A DNA stretch of 64,000 nt from JBMNIZ01 sp050951405 (GTDB taxonomy: Bacteria; Bacillota; DULZ01), in assembly GCA_050951405.1 (NCBI GenBank), contig JBMNIZ010000015.1, positions 124,001-188,000 on the forward strand. Reading direction: 5' to 3'. Positions 35,230 to 45,035 of this stretch are shown here, one piece after another. The stretch's first letter is position 1, and the number at the start of each line of letters is the position of its first letter. Under the pieces are notes generated by a model that saw only the letters and a list, made by a program, of their open reading frames with translations, was not told where the DNA came from and ran no database searches. The translations under genes and the position numbers were made by a program.

Positions 35230-36468
35230 CTAGTCAGCTAATACTTGTTGCTCCGATTCATGACTCTCCGATAGTCCCAGTAAGATCACTGCCAGATAAA
35301 GCTGAAGTGCTTGTTTAAAATCGCGCAGATTCATACCGCTCATTTCTTCCAGTTTATTGATCCGATAAAGGAGGGTATTCCTATGAATATTCAGGGCTTT
35401 TGATGCTCTTAAAGGACTAAAGCCGCTTTCACACCATGCTTTGATAGTTTTCAGGGGTTCAATGCCGCCTGTATTTTCTGCCAGGCTTTTCAGCACATTT
35501 TTGATAAACTTTTTACTCACGTTTTTATTTGCATTAATCAAAAGTTCCTCTATGCATAAATCCCTGATGAAAAATACTTTCTCTTTCCCCCTGATTCGTT
35601 TTCCGATGGTCAATGCTTGCCAGGCATCCTTATAAGAACGCCCCAATTGTGCCGTATTGTTTGCAACGGAACCAACTCCTATGGTGGCCGAAAGATCTTG
35701 TTTTTCCATCAATTCAATAATCTCCAGGCATTTGTGCCGGATATCGGAATAAACCTTATCCTCATCGTACTCATAACCCAAAAAATGCAAGACTACGAAC
35801 TTGTCCGCGCCTACCGGAGCAATAATGGATTCCCGGTTGGCAATAACATGCTTGATGATATTGATGGCATCCAGTTTGATCAGTTGGATCATGATCTCAG
35901 GGGACTGGTGCTCTTTTTCTTTTTGGATTCTTTCTGTCAAACTGGCGAACTGAAACAGATCTATAACGATAGCAATACTGGGAGGTTTAAGATCATAGCC
36001 CAATTCTTGACCGCGCGTGAGCAGCAATAGCTCATCGCTGCCGGACGGGTCAAAAGCACAAATCTCTTGCAGAAGATTACTTAACGCCTGGTCCCGCAGG
36101 ACAGATGACTTCATGAAGATTTGTTCTCTTAATAGGATCTCGGTCTGTTTTTTCACCAGCATCCCATATTTATACAAAACATCGGGGTCATCTACCATTG
36201 CCACCCCTACGGAACCGACAATCCGCCCGCCCAACTCTATGGGCAAGGTAATGCCGGGTTTAACTCCCCTGAACATTTTCGCTACCTCAGGGCAATGGCT
36301 TTCAGGTCTTTTCATTTTAATTACGCTCAAAGAAGCTTCATGCAGAGTTCCCAGCCTGGATTCATCACAGCAACCGATTACTATTCCCTTATCATCTGTA
36401 ATCAACACATCATATCCAATTACTTCCGACGTTGACTTTACTATTTTCTGGGCGACTTCTTTTAACAT
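35230..36468 (-). CDS. CdaR/PucR-family transcriptional regulator
   Basis: This 412-residue protein has an N-terminal sugar-diacid recognition (CdaR) domain (about residues 1-130, LKEVAQKIVKSTSEVIGYDV and GITLPIELGGRIVGSVGVA), a central GGDEF-like remnant region, and a C-terminal PucR helix-turn-helix (SKALNIHRNTLLYRINKLEE near residue 375). CdaR regulators respond to organic acids such as glycerate or glucarate. I chose the ATG at 36468 because GGGGGTG lies 6 bp upstream. It lies downstream of the glycine reductase operon behind a terminator and may sense a small organic acid, with target unknown. Confidence 0.88.
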   Translation of the reverse strand: MLKEVAQKIVKSTSEVIGYDVLITDDKGIVIGCCDESRLGTLHEASLSVIKMKRPESHCPEVAKMFRGVKPGITLPIELGGRIVGSVGVAMVDDPDVLYKYGMLVKKQTEILLREQIFMKSSVLRDQALSNLLQEICAFDPSGSDELLLLTRGQELGYDLKPPSIAIVIDLFQFASLTERIQKEKEHQSPEIMIQLIKLDAINIIKHVIANRESIIAPVGADKFVVLHFLGYEYDEDKVYSDIRHKCLEIIELMEKQDLSATIGVGSVANNTAQLGRSYKDAWQALTIGKRIRGKEKVFFIRDLCIEELLINANKNVSKKFIKNVLKSLAENTGGIEPLKTIKAWCESGFSPLRASKALNIHRNTLLYRINKLEEMSGMNLRDFKQALQLYLAVILLGLSESHESEQQVLAD

Positions 36469-36688
36469 ATCAACACCCCCAGACAAAACATTGAGAAGAA
36501 AAGGATATGGAAACATCTACCTTGATAGTTGCCAGCCCTGATGCTGTTGGTCGCTGCTCCTCATTTTCGCCTCACACCAGCTATTGGATTATTTCTACAC
36601 GGCAAAATAAACATCCTTTATAAAAATAATAGCTGTTTTTTGCATTCCAGACCTCAATGAAAAATCCTGCCGCCAATTCCCCAACAAG

Positions 36689-36726
36689 AAAAAAACAGGC
36701 CCGGGAAGAAAATTTATCCCAAGCCT
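36689..36726 (-). terminator. Terminator of the glycine reductase operon
   Basis: A 10-bp stem AGGCTTGGGA/TCCCGGGCCT (two G-T pairs) with a 10-nt loop is followed on the minus strand by GTTTTTTT, 12 bp after the grdD stop codon. Confidence 0.88.
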
Positions 36727-36737
36727 ATGACATCCTT

Positions 36738-37901
36738 CTATAGGTACTTGTGTTCTTTAAGTATTTCCAGGGCTATTTGACTGTCTTCCGGTGCCACCAT
36801 AACGATGGGACCGGTACAACCCATACCGCTTTCGGCATAGATCTGGTTTTTCCAGAGAAGTTGCACTGCATCTTCCAGTTCCAGGATTTCTATGCCGGGT
36901 ATTTCAACAGTGACCGGCTTGGCGGGTGGAGGAGTAATTTCCTCCCCCTCCTGTTGGGGCGCAGCCGCAGGCGATTCCAGTGATCTTAACAATTCATCCC
37001 AACCGGCCTTTCTGGCCGCCGCATATTCCGCCTGGACTTTTTCCAGGACTTTTCCTTTCGCCAAATCGGCAGCGTAACGAAGCGCCTCTGCCACCACCGG
37101 AGCCCCGGAAGCCCGGGATAAAATGCAAATAATCCGGTCATAGTTTTCACCTAAGCCGGGGCCGTAACCGGAGCCCAAAGTCTCGTAATTGCCGCCGCTG
37201 GAAAAGGCGGAAAAGACTTTCATCAGCACATTGCCCGTCAAGCTGTCCATAATCATCACATCCGGCACACCTGCTAAAAGGTCATTGCCCCTCATCACCA
37301 CACCACCATCGGCCCTGGCTGATTCCGCAAAGTTGATGGGGTAACCCCTGCCGGCCAGCTCTTTGAGAGCCCTTTCCACCTGCCTGGCCCCATCAATATT
37401 CAAGATCCCTACGGTGGGATGATCATTCCCACATGCTTTTGCCGCCCCGATACCGGCAAGAGTATTTTTCAACATGGCTACAGTCCTTTCCGTAGCAGAA
37501 GTGCCGGTAGTGGTGGCCAGGTACATTTCCCGGCCTTTACCGGGAGTGATCACCCGCCCCACCGTGGCTACTCCGATGGGAAAGCTGTAGTGCATGGTCG
37601 CCGCTGCTTCCAGTTCACCTTTGAGCAGCATTTCATCCATCAGAGCGTGAGCTTCCTGCTCTGTGGCTGCTTCCACTCTCTGCAAGTCGGTTTTTCCGCC
37701 GCTGCCGATGATGATCACTTCCAGGTCTTGGTTTTTCCCCTGGGCCATTTCGGCACCGTTAATCAGTTCCTGGGGACCATGTTCGCTGCCCAATATTGTC
37801 AGACCCACCTTGATCTTGCGGGTTAAAGATCCCTTTTCTAAAACATCGGCCAGGTCTTCAAATATTTCACTGATGGTCTGATAAACCGTCTTCATTTCCA
37901 C
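36738..37901 (-). CDS. grdD: Glycine reductase component C, alpha subunit GrdD
   Basis: GrdD (about 387 residues here) with GrdC releases acetyl phosphate from the carboxymethyl-selenoether on GrdA. It resembles the PlsX/phosphate acyltransferase fold: LTILGSEHGPQELINGAEMA near residue 35, ATTTGTSATERTVAMLKNT near residue 130, and a C-terminal GMGCTGPIVMVAPED. A Pro/Glu-rich linker (EEITPPPAKPV) precedes the C-terminal region. The best start is the GTG at 37901, 7 bp after GGAGGT; a GTG at 37910 is too close to the ribosome site. Last gene of the operon. Confidence 0.94.
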   Translation of the reverse strand: MEMKTVYQTISEIFEDLADVLEKGSLTRKIKVGLTILGSEHGPQELINGAEMAQGKNQDLEVIIIGSGGKTDLQRVEAATEQEAHALMDEMLLKGELEAAATMHYSFPIGVATVGRVITPGKGREMYLATTTGTSATERTVAMLKNTLAGIGAAKACGNDHPTVGILNIDGARQVERALKELAGRGYPINFAESARADGGVVMRGNDLLAGVPDVMIMDSLTGNVLMKVFSAFSSGGNYETLGSGYGPGLGENYDRIICILSRASGAPVVAEALRYAADLAKGKVLEKVQAEYAAARKAGWDELLRSLESPAAAPQQEGEEITPPPAKPVTVEIPGIEILELEDAVQLLWKNQIYAESGMGCTGPIVMVAPEDSQIALEILKEHKYL

Positions 37902-37941
37902 CGCTTTCACCTCCTCGGAGGAAGTTGGCCCAAGCTTAAGG

Positions 37942-39483
37942 CTACTGTTTCAACTTCAAGGATCCGGCAAAGTCTCGCAGGGCTTCCGCTACGATCTTGC
38001 GAATCTGGTCCTTATCCAGCCCGCTTTCAACTACCCCCGGGTTTTTCTCTATAATGAAGGATATTCCATCAAACAGATTGGTCAGCCTACCTAAAAACAG
38101 GCTTCCCTTACCGATAATCATCGTATTTTTTATTTTTCCTTCCAGGATCAGATCCCGGGCAAAGCCGATAAAGGGCACACCGGAAGGAATATGACCCTGG
38201 GTGGGAGCATAGCCCGGCATACCCACTTGCTCCACTACTTTAGCCAAGTCTTCCCTGGCAAAGTCTCCTCTTTTCACGCCCAGGGCAGCAATCATTTTAT
38301 AGTTGGCGTTGGGTACATCCCCTGCTCCTGCAGGCACCGTAATTTCCGGATTCTGCATTTCCGGCGAAAAACGATCTATTTCGGAAAGTTTAATCCCCGC
38401 TCTGTCCAAAGGATCGGTGACAATGGCCTGCATCACCGCTTGGGGAGAGGCCCCCGAACCTATTTTATGCCTACCAATGACATCAGTGCGGATAACGGGG
38501 TTTACACCATCATTTTCTCCAATATGGACGGCAAAGGCAGCCAGCATATCCTCCAGAACCGGCAATCCCTTGGCCACGTGGTCTCTGGCATTCATTCCCA
38601 ATTTGGCAGTGGAGCCTCCGGCCACAACAACCACATGTTTATAAATGCCGGACTGGACCAGACCGGCAGCAGAAACAATAGCGTGGGCCGGTGCCGCACA
38701 AAAACCCCTGATATCAGAGCCGGTGGCATTGACCAAACCGCAGATTTCACCGATTGCTTTGGCGAAATTGCCGCCGCCTCTTTGGTTCATATCACCGCAA
38801 GCTTCTTCGGAACACTCGATAATGTAATCCACTTCTTCTGCCGCCAAACCGCTTTTGGCTAAAAGATGTTTTAGCCCGATGACAGCCGAGGCCTTATTGA
38901 CAAGGTTTTCCAGCATCACATGGGCGCTGAGAGCCGCGTCAAATTCATGGGCCCTTTTGACGCATCCGACCAATTCATCAGACAGGTAGAGGGGTTCCGC
39001 TAAACCGGCTTCCACCAGCTTTTTGATATCATCAATACCGGCGGGATTTCTATCCAATTTGCGTAGGTCTTGCAGGTCTCCCAATACCGGATGAGCGGCA
39101 AGCTTGCTTTTTACCGCCGCCTGGAAACTTTCTTCCAAGAGAACCAGGTCAAAAGCATCTACGATTTTCAACATTCCTAACAATTCTTCTTCCGGCATGA
39201 TTTCCCCATACTTGCCCTGTCTTTCCCCATTCTCAACAGGATTTTCATACCAGGGTTTGGGAATAGCTGCCAATTCGTCGGGTAGAAGATTGCCAATGTA
39301 TACCTGATTCGCAGGATAGCGAACCGCTTCTTCGAAACTCCTCAGTTTACCGGGTAACTTCTGCAGGTATTCCGAATTGGGGTTCTTCAGCCGCTCGGTT
39401 GTTTGCGTGGTTCCTTGCCGAAGCAGCAAATTGGGAGCATGAATCAAGGCATAGCTGGCACCTTTGATCACTGGATAATTCAT
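37942..39483 (-). CDS. grdC: Glycine reductase component C, beta subunit GrdC
   Basis: This 513-residue subunit resembles beta-ketoacyl synthase III-type thiolases. It carries the nucleophilic Cys that takes the acetyl group. IECSEEACGDMNQRGGGNF near residue 225 and RGFCAAPAHAIVSAAGLV near residue 260 are the family's conserved cysteine blocks. The ATG at 39483 has GGAGGTG 7 bp upstream. It acts with GrdD in the cytoplasm, and its acetyl phosphate feeds acetate kinase for ATP. Normal length for the family. Confidence 0.95.
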   Translation of the reverse strand: MNYPVIKGASYALIHAPNLLLRQGTTQTTERLKNPNSEYLQKLPGKLRSFEEAVRYPANQVYIGNLLPDELAAIPKPWYENPVENGERQGKYGEIMPEEELLGMLKIVDAFDLVLLEESFQAAVKSKLAAHPVLGDLQDLRKLDRNPAGIDDIKKLVEAGLAEPLYLSDELVGCVKRAHEFDAALSAHVMLENLVNKASAVIGLKHLLAKSGLAAEEVDYIIECSEEACGDMNQRGGGNFAKAIGEICGLVNATGSDIRGFCAAPAHAIVSAAGLVQSGIYKHVVVVAGGSTAKLGMNARDHVAKGLPVLEDMLAAFAVHIGENDGVNPVIRTDVIGRHKIGSGASPQAVMQAIVTDPLDRAGIKLSEIDRFSPEMQNPEITVPAGAGDVPNANYKMIAALGVKRGDFAREDLAKVVEQVGMPGYAPTQGHIPSGVPFIGFARDLILEGKIKNTMIIGKGSLFLGRLTNLFDGISFIIEKNPGVVESGLDKDQIRKIVAEALRDFAGSLKLKQ

Positions 39484-39584
39484 CCTCAATCACCTCCAGG
39501 TTCCGCATGGGCAAGAACAACTCCTGCCTTTTTCCCCTTTAAAGGGAAGGGTAGCGGGTCCTGGACCCGTTACCCCCCACTTCA

Positions 39585-40892
39585 CTAATCGCTAAAAACT
39601 GTCTGTCCCTCTACTTCCGTTTGCAAAGCCCGCAGAGCTTTCCGGATCAATTTCCTGCGCAATTCCTTCTCTTCTGCCGGACTTAAAGCCGGATTCCCCA
39701 AGGGGTGAGGAATGGCGACAGTGGGAACGATTCTGTTTGCACCAACCGTGAGAGAAATAGGAACTATTGTACACATATGAACCACCGGCAGGCCGGCTTT
39801 TTCAATTTCCTTGACCATCGTTGCACCGCAACGAGTACAAGTCCCTCAGGTAGAGGTGAGAATAACCGCATCCACCCCGGCTTGGACCAGATCTTTGGCA
39901 ATTTCAGCAGCAAATTTCCGGGCATTGGCCACGGAAGTGCCATTGCCTACGGTGGCATACCAGTAATTATGCAGGGAGCCGATTTCGCCAGCCCTTTCCA
40001 TTTCCCGCAATACGTCCACAGGAAGTACTCGGTCCAGGTCTTCGTTGGCATAAACCGGGTCGTAACCGCCGTGGGCCGTTTCACCGTTGGCAGGCGTAAA
40101 ATCGTCAATGCCTTCCAGGCTGTATTTACCGTATTTGGAGGCACTGGAAGATTCGATATGGTCGGGATTTCCCTTGGGCACCGGCCCTCCTGAGGAAACC
40201 AGAGCAATTTTGGCTTTGGTAATATCTTTAATGGCCGGGTTAGGTGGAACCCGATCGAAAACAGGCATGGGGTACTCGGTTTCAAACTCTTCTCCCCGCA
40301 GTTTTTTGATCAGCATCTCTACGGCTCTTTGGGAACCTCTCTTCTCGGCAAAGAAATTCTTACGGATACCCTGGGGGATATAACCCTCTTGTTCCGGAGT
40401 CCCCACTTCTTCATCCCGAACCAGTTTTAACACTAAAGCCGACATGGAGGGCACGGCTTTGCGCATCCCGGCTGCCGAGTCGGAAGTTTCGATGATATAG
40501 GCGTACTTTTTGTACATATCCACCCCCGGGTTCTCCGGATACATTCCGGAAACCACGGGAATGTTTAATTTTTCGCTCACAATTTTGGCTACCGCTCCAC
40601 AGGCAATGCCGTATCGCCCGGCATTAAAAGCCGGGCCGGCGATAACCAAATCGGGGGAATATTTTTTAATCATCTCCAGGACTTCGGCGCTGGCTTCTTC
40701 CAGATTTTCATTGAAATAGGTATCGCCGCAGATGACTGTAGCCACGATTTCAGCAGCATCTCCTAAAGCTTGTTTAAATGCCATACCGGGACCCACTACG
40801 CCTTCCCTTGCTTCGGGCTTCACATCGGCTTTTTCCTCCCCGCCGATGCCGGCGTAAAACTGGTTGATGTAATGCACAATCCTTTTTTTCAC
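39585..40892 (-). CDS. grdB: Glycine reductase component B selenoprotein GrdB
   Basis: Reading through the UGA at 39846-39848 gives 435 residues with Sec349. The context LTST-Sec-GTCTRCGATMVKE is the classical GrdB active site, and the SECIS-like hairpin CGUUGC-GGU-GCAACG lies 12 nt after the UGA. N-terminal HYINQFYAGIGGEEKAD and GPAFNAGRYGIACGAV are family blocks. With pyruvoyl GrdE it binds glycine and hands the carboxymethyl group to the Sec of GrdA. The start is a GTG at 40892 after GGGGGGAG. Annotation pipelines would split this gene at the UGA. Confidence 0.96.
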
Positions 40893-40921
40893 TTTATCTC
40901 CCCCCTTTTCGGCTTGATGGT

Positions 40922-41365
40922 TTAGCCGCGGTAGTTTTTCACTTCGTTGATGATTGCATCTACATCCAGCACCATTTCCATCATGCTGATCTGCTCATCA
41001 TAGACTTTTGGATCGATTTCATCCTTCAGTTCAAAAATATGATAAGCTTTCAGTCCCAACGGGACTCCTGCCAAAGGACCTGCAAAGGTAGGATCGCCTT
41101 GGGATACGGTTTCAGCAGCCAAGCCGGAAGCTTCGGCTTCCCCGCCCCCCAAAACAACGATCAGCTCTTCGTTACCGTATTTTTCCGCCAGTTCTTTAAT
41201 CCTAGCTTGGTTTTCCAGGTCCATGGCGCCGGCAGCAGTTCAAACAAAGCATTCGGTAGCTGAAAACACGATCTCGGCGCCGGCGGATTTGATGCACTCT
41301 TCAATGGCCGGGCCCGGAATCCCGTCCCGATCGCCAAGAATGGCTACCTTTTTGCCTTTCAGCAT
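40922..41365 (-). CDS. grdA: Glycine reductase component A selenoprotein GrdA
   Basis: Starting from the ATG at 41365 (GGAGAAGGAG upstream) and reading through the UGA at 41240-41242 gives 147 residues with Sec42. The N-terminus [20 protein letters not shown] and the redox motif [17 protein letters not shown] are those of GrdA. It carries the carboxymethyl-selenoether between component B and component C and is then reduced by thioredoxin. It is the only grdA in the window, so both reductase clusters may depend on it. Confidence 0.96.
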
Positions 41366-41410
41366 GTCTCCTTCTCCTTTCATTCAATCGTATTGTATAT
41401 TGCATTAATT

Positions 41411-42697
41411 TTAATAGCCTCGAGCCGAGAGCTTGCCGAAGCCCAATTCGTTGGTAGAACCGGTGATAACCTGAATTTCCGCAGTAATGCTCCCATCCGG
41501 TTTCAGGCTGCCTTCTGTACCTCCGGCAATCACATCGGCCACTTCCGGATAACCGATCACCCTTTTCATGGGAGGCAAGGTGATCAGTTCATTGGCATTG
41601 CCGGCAGTGACCACCGCATTGCCAAGAGGAGTTGAATCAGCCAAGGATTGGGAAGCCCCGTCCTGACCCGCGTATTCGTCGGTAATAAGGACGGTCTTAA
41701 TGCCCTTTTTCTCCAGTTTGTAGCAGTTCATCACCAAGTCCGTATCAGGATTGCCAAATCCTTCTTCGGAGATAATGGCCGCATCAGCACCCAAAAACTC
41801 CACCAGCTTGGCCGCCATATTTGAGGAGCGCTCTTTGTCGGCCAGAGTGACGTTTTCGTTGGTAATGACACAGCCCAGGAAGTTTAAGTCTTTGCCGTGA
41901 TGTTCGTAAAGGTCGTGGATAACCGGGTTGTTTTGGTGGATGTAAGTGGGATTCTTGTCACAAGCGGATACGCAGTTCCCGCTGACAATGGCACCATCCA
42001 TTACTTCCGTCGGGTAGATAAAAGTGGGAATAATTTTCTTGGCATCTACCCCGTAAACGTAAGTATCGTGCAAAAGACCCTGAGTTTGCAGCATGTAAAC
42101 GTAAACCACTTTGGGCAAGTCCGGGTATTCTTTGCTTTGCTCCAGGATGGGCTTGGTTTCATATACTTTGATCTCGTCCGGTTCCAGCTCTTTTCCGGCC
42201 TTACCAAGATAGGCAGCGGCCCTGAAACCGGCTACTCTGACCACCGCTTCATGCTCATGCTGGTGCAAGCCGGGTACCGGATCCACTTTAACTACCACAT
42301 TCAAAGTTTGCGAAAAGGGCGTGTATTCGGCTCCAGGCCCGGACATATCAATAATGCCTTCCTGGAATCCCACTATTTTTCCGGTGGTGACCAAGGCAAC
42401 TCCTTTCAGGACATGAGTGCGCCCCTCACCAACGGTGTCCACTCCGCTCATAAATCCGGGCAGAATACCACCGCCGCCGGACACTTTTACTCTGGGTTCC
42501 ACCACGTCCTTCACGGGAATAATCCTGGTTTCTTCGCCCGGCTTGGCCAGGAATACTTCCACCGATTGGATGCGCTCATCATCACCGGTAACTTTGGCCA
42601 GTTCCTCTTTATTTACAAAAAGGATGCCTTCTTTTACTTCGGTTTTCTCACCAAATTGCACATCTTTAATGTAAATATTACCGATTTCCAGACGCAA
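41411..42697 (-). CDS. grdE: Glycine reductase component B proprotein GrdE
   Basis: This 428-residue proprotein self-cleaves before Cys242 in AIVSGNCVSAC, exactly the position reported for clostridial GrdE, to give two subunits, one with an N-terminal pyruvoyl group. FQEGIIDMSGPGAEYTPF near residue 111 and ISEEGFGNPDTDLVMNC near residue 295 are family blocks. The start is a TTG at 42697, 7 bp after GGAGGTG. It forms protein B with GrdB and binds glycine as a Schiff base. Confidence 0.95.
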   Translation of the reverse strand: MRLEIGNIYIKDVQFGEKTEVKEGILFVNKEELAKVTGDDERIQSVEVFLAKPGEETRIIPVKDVVEPRVKVSGGGGILPGFMSGVDTVGEGRTHVLKGVALVTTGKIVGFQEGIIDMSGPGAEYTPFSQTLNVVVKVDPVPGLHQHEHEAVVRVAGFRAAAYLGKAGKELEPDEIKVYETKPILEQSKEYPDLPKVVYVYMLQTQGLLHDTYVYGVDAKKIIPTFIYPTEVMDGAIVSGNCVSACDKNPTYIHQNNPVIHDLYEHHGKDLNFLGCVITNENVTLADKERSSNMAAKLVEFLGADAAIISEEGFGNPDTDLVMNCYKLEKKGIKTVLITDEYAGQDGASQSLADSTPLGNAVVTAGNANELITLPPMKRVIGYPEVADVIAGGTEGSLKPDGSITAEIQVITGSTNELGFGKLSARGY

Positions 42698-42728
42698 TCT
42701 TATTCACCTCCTTAATATCTAGGACCTT

Positions 42729-43043
42729 TTAGAGAAGCTCCTGCAGCTTTGCTTCCACATCTTCAATGGTGAAATCCTTGCTCAGTTCCGCTATTTTCTC
42801 ACCTCCTCGATAAAAGGCGATGGTGGGAAGTCCTAAAACTTTTTGGCTGATGGACAGTCTTTTATTCCCCGCCGTATCCAGTTTGCAAAATTTAGCCTGG
42901 CCTGCGTATTTCTCCGCCAGGGCTTCCACCTCGGGCATCAAGGCCTGGCAGGGTTCACATTTAGGGCTCCAAAAATCTACCACCACTAAACCTCCAGCTT
43001 GTAGTACCTCCTGTTCAAAATTTTCCTTGTCCACGATGACCAC
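42729..43043 (-). CDS. trxA: Thioredoxin of the glycine reductase operon
   Basis: This 104-residue thioredoxin reduces the mixed selenide-sulfide left on GrdA after each turnover. The active site is WSPKCEPCQALMPEVE with CEPC in place of the usual CGPC, a trait shared by thioredoxins of glycine reductase operons. The cis-proline block GLPTIAFYRGGE is present. I chose the GTG at 43043 (MVIVDKENF), 8 bp after GGAGGTG; a longer frame overlaps trxB without support. Confidence 0.93.
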   Translation of the reverse strand: MVIVDKENFEQEVLQAGGLVVVDFWSPKCEPCQALMPEVEALAEKYAGQAKFCKLDTAGNKRLSISQKVLGLPTIAFYRGGEKIAELSKDFTIEDVEAKLQELL

Positions 43044-43107
43044 GTTTTTTTCACCTCCCCCTGGTAAGTCTCTTTTATCCTCATCCCCGCTCGGCAGGAG
43101 GGCTGGC

Positions 43108-44325
43108 TTAATGGGAAATACTCTGAAGAACGTCCTCCACCAGGAAATCCCCGTCAAAACGCTTTGTCACCTGACCATTTTCAAAAATCAGTACTGTCGG
43201 CACCTGTTCCACCTGATGACGGGAAGCTACCAGCTGGTTCCTGTACATGTCGATCTTGACCAGCTTCGCCCCGGCAAAATTAGTCATTCCCTGCTCCAGG
43301 AGGGAAACTGCCTCAATGCTTCTCTCATTTTGCGGCGCCCAAAACACCGTCACGACAGGCAGTTGGGCATCCAACACCTGGGTCTTGAAGGCTTCCTCTT
43401 CAGCCAGGTATTTCTCTGCTGCCACCGCGGCAATAGCGCCGTCGCTGGCTGCAGTAATAACCTGCCGCAAATATTTTTGCCGGACGTCTCCGGCGGCATA
43501 AACGCCGGGTATGTTCGTTTCCATTTTATCGTTGGTGATGATATACCCCTGCTGATCCAATTCAAGCTTGCCTCTGAGAAACTCCGTTTTGGGCACCGTA
43601 CCCACAAAGAAAAAGACGCCATTGGTTTCCAATTCAGTAATCTTACCGGTTTTCAAATTCTTGATCAAGACCTTCTCTACCAATCCGTCCCCTTTAATTT
43701 CCTCCAGCACTGAATTCCAAATCCACTTAATCTTGGGATTGGCGAAGGCTTTCTCGGCACTGGCCTTGTTGCAGTCCAGGATACCTTCATCATGGATGAC
43801 GATGATGGTCACCTCATTGGCAAATTTGGTCAAATAAATGGCTTCTTCAATAGCCGCATCCCCATTGCCCACCACGACGACATCCAGTTCCTCAAAAAAG
43901 TCCGCATCGCAAGTGGCACAATAGGAAACTCCCTTTCCCTTTAATTCCTTCTCGCCTTTGATATTCAAAGAACGGGGTTCTGCCCCCAGGGCAAAAATGA
44001 CCGCTTTGGAAAGGATTTTGGCACCTTTCCTTGTCTGAATAGTTTTTACCGCCCCTTCCAGTTCTACTCCTACCACTTCTTCCCGGCGGATTTCCGCGCC
44101 AAACTCCTCGGCATGCTTTCGCATGGAATCCATCAGGCCCGGTCCTGTAGCTCCCCGACCAAAACCCGGGTAGTTCTCCAGCTCTGCCGTGGTGGAGGCT
44201 TGGCCCCCCGGTCTTCCTTTCTCAAGAATGAGAGCTTTCAGCTTGGACCTGGCAGCATAGACACCCGCCGCCAAGCCGGCCGGACCGCCTCCAACAATGA
44301 CTACATCCCAGATTTGCTCATTCAT
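43108..44325 (-). CDS. trxB: Thioredoxin reductase with C-terminal thioredoxin-like domain
   Basis: Residues 1 to about 305 are a flavin thioredoxin reductase: VVIVGGGPAGLAAGVYAARS at the N-terminus, redox motif CATCDADFF near residue 135 and GVYAAGDVRQKYLRQV near 280. The second nucleotide site reads VVVGNGDAAIEEA, followed by IIVIHDEG where NADPH enzymes have HRRxxxR, so NADPH may not be the donor. Residues about 320-405 form a thioredoxin-like domain whose active site is FWAPQNERS, lacking both cysteines. ATG at 44325 follows AAGGAGG. It recycles the operon's thioredoxin. Confidence 0.93.
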   Translation of the reverse strand: MNEQIWDVVIVGGGPAGLAAGVYAARSKLKALILEKGRPGGQASTTAELENYPGFGRGATGPGLMDSMRKHAEEFGAEIRREEVVGVELEGAVKTIQTRKGAKILSKAVIFALGAEPRSLNIKGEKELKGKGVSYCATCDADFFEELDVVVVGNGDAAIEEAIYLTKFANEVTIIVIHDEGILDCNKASAEKAFANPKIKWIWNSVLEEIKGDGLVEKVLIKNLKTGKITELETNGVFFFVGTVPKTEFLRGKLELDQQGYIITNDKMETNIPGVYAAGDVRQKYLRQVITAASDGAIAAVAAEKYLAEEEAFKTQVLDAQLPVVTVFWAPQNERSIEAVSLLEQGMTNFAGAKLVKIDMYRNQLVASRHQVEQVPTVLIFENGQVTKRFDGDFLVEDVLQSISH

Positions 44326-44371
44326 GGGCTTACCTCCTTGATTTATACTTGATGTAACAGCAGCAGAAAGA

Positions 44372-44770
44372 TCAAAATCTTTTGCCCATCGCCGTAATTC
44401 CACTGGCTTGCAAGCTTTCTAAAGCGGCTTCTAAGAGAGAAAGATCGATCACCTGCAAGTCATGCAAGACCCTCGGCCCATGCTGCCTTGCAGGCCCGAA
44501 TTTCTCCCAGGCAGCCAAGGCACTTTCGATTAACTGCAAAGAAGAGAAATCCACCAACTTCCTGTCTTTCCTTTTCTGCAAAAGAAGCGATTTGTAGGGG
44601 GTCTGGTTGGGCTTGATACTGCCCGCCAAAGGATGGGTAAGCAATTTATAGCCCTGATGAATGTAATTCCTGGCCCTGATCAGCACTTCCCATATCGGAC
44701 CCTCGATAAACTCTCCTTGCGGATATTTTTCCAAAACCAGGGGATTATTGCTGAGCAAGTACATCTTCAC
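44372..44770 (-). CDS. grdX: GrdX family protein, first gene of glycine reductase operon
   Basis: This 132-residue protein has the GrdX hallmarks SNNPLVLEKYP, GYKLLTHPLAGSIKPNQTPYKS near residue 45 (given as GYKLLTHPLAGSI and TPYKSLLL), and LHDLQVIDLSLLE near the end. Its function is unknown, but its first place in the operon is the usual one in clostridia. It is a paralogue of the GrdX at 24173-24559. The start codon at 44770 has GGGAGGAA upstream. Confidence 0.93.
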   Translation of the reverse strand: MKMYLLSNNPLVLEKYPQGEFIEGPIWEVLIRARNYIHQGYKLLTHPLAGSIKPNQTPYKSLLLQKRKDRKLVDFSSLQLIESALAAWEKFGPARQHGPRVLHDLQVIDLSLLEAALESLQASGITAMGKRF

Positions 44771-44845
44771 AACAATTCCTCCCGGATATATTGCTCATTG
44801 GTAACTGTTTTCAGTAAATATATTTAGTTAATTACCGATATTTAT

Positions 44846-44874
44846 ACTATATACAATCTCGTTTCAGAAAACAA
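44846..44874 (-). promoter_or_regulatory. Probable sigma-A promoter of the glycine reductase operon
   Basis: Minus strand -35 TTGTTT (44869-44874) and -10 TATAGT (44846-44851) are separated by exactly 17 bp, about 75 bp upstream of grdX. Confidence 0.55.
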
Positions 44875-45035
44875 TGGCAATTTGCAAAAGAAACCCTAAT
44901 CAGAGTTGTGAATAATTGCACTTACAGAGGCCCTCCAAATCTTGCTTAAAAAAAGGCCAGCTTTTTAATGAAGTTTAAACAAGCCAAGTCCTGCCAACTT
45001 TTTAGCAGCTTACAAAAACGAAAAACGCTCATCTC

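Noticed and set aside
40922..41224. A 100-residue protein starting at an internal Met
   Set aside because: The upstream UGA is the Sec codon of GrdA in CFV-Sec-TAAGA; the real start is at 41365 with a strong ribosome site.
44771..44990. Glycine riboswitch upstream of the glycine reductase operon
   Set aside because: The leader is only about 70 nt and I see none of the conserved aptamer pairing. A plain sigma-A promoter is present.
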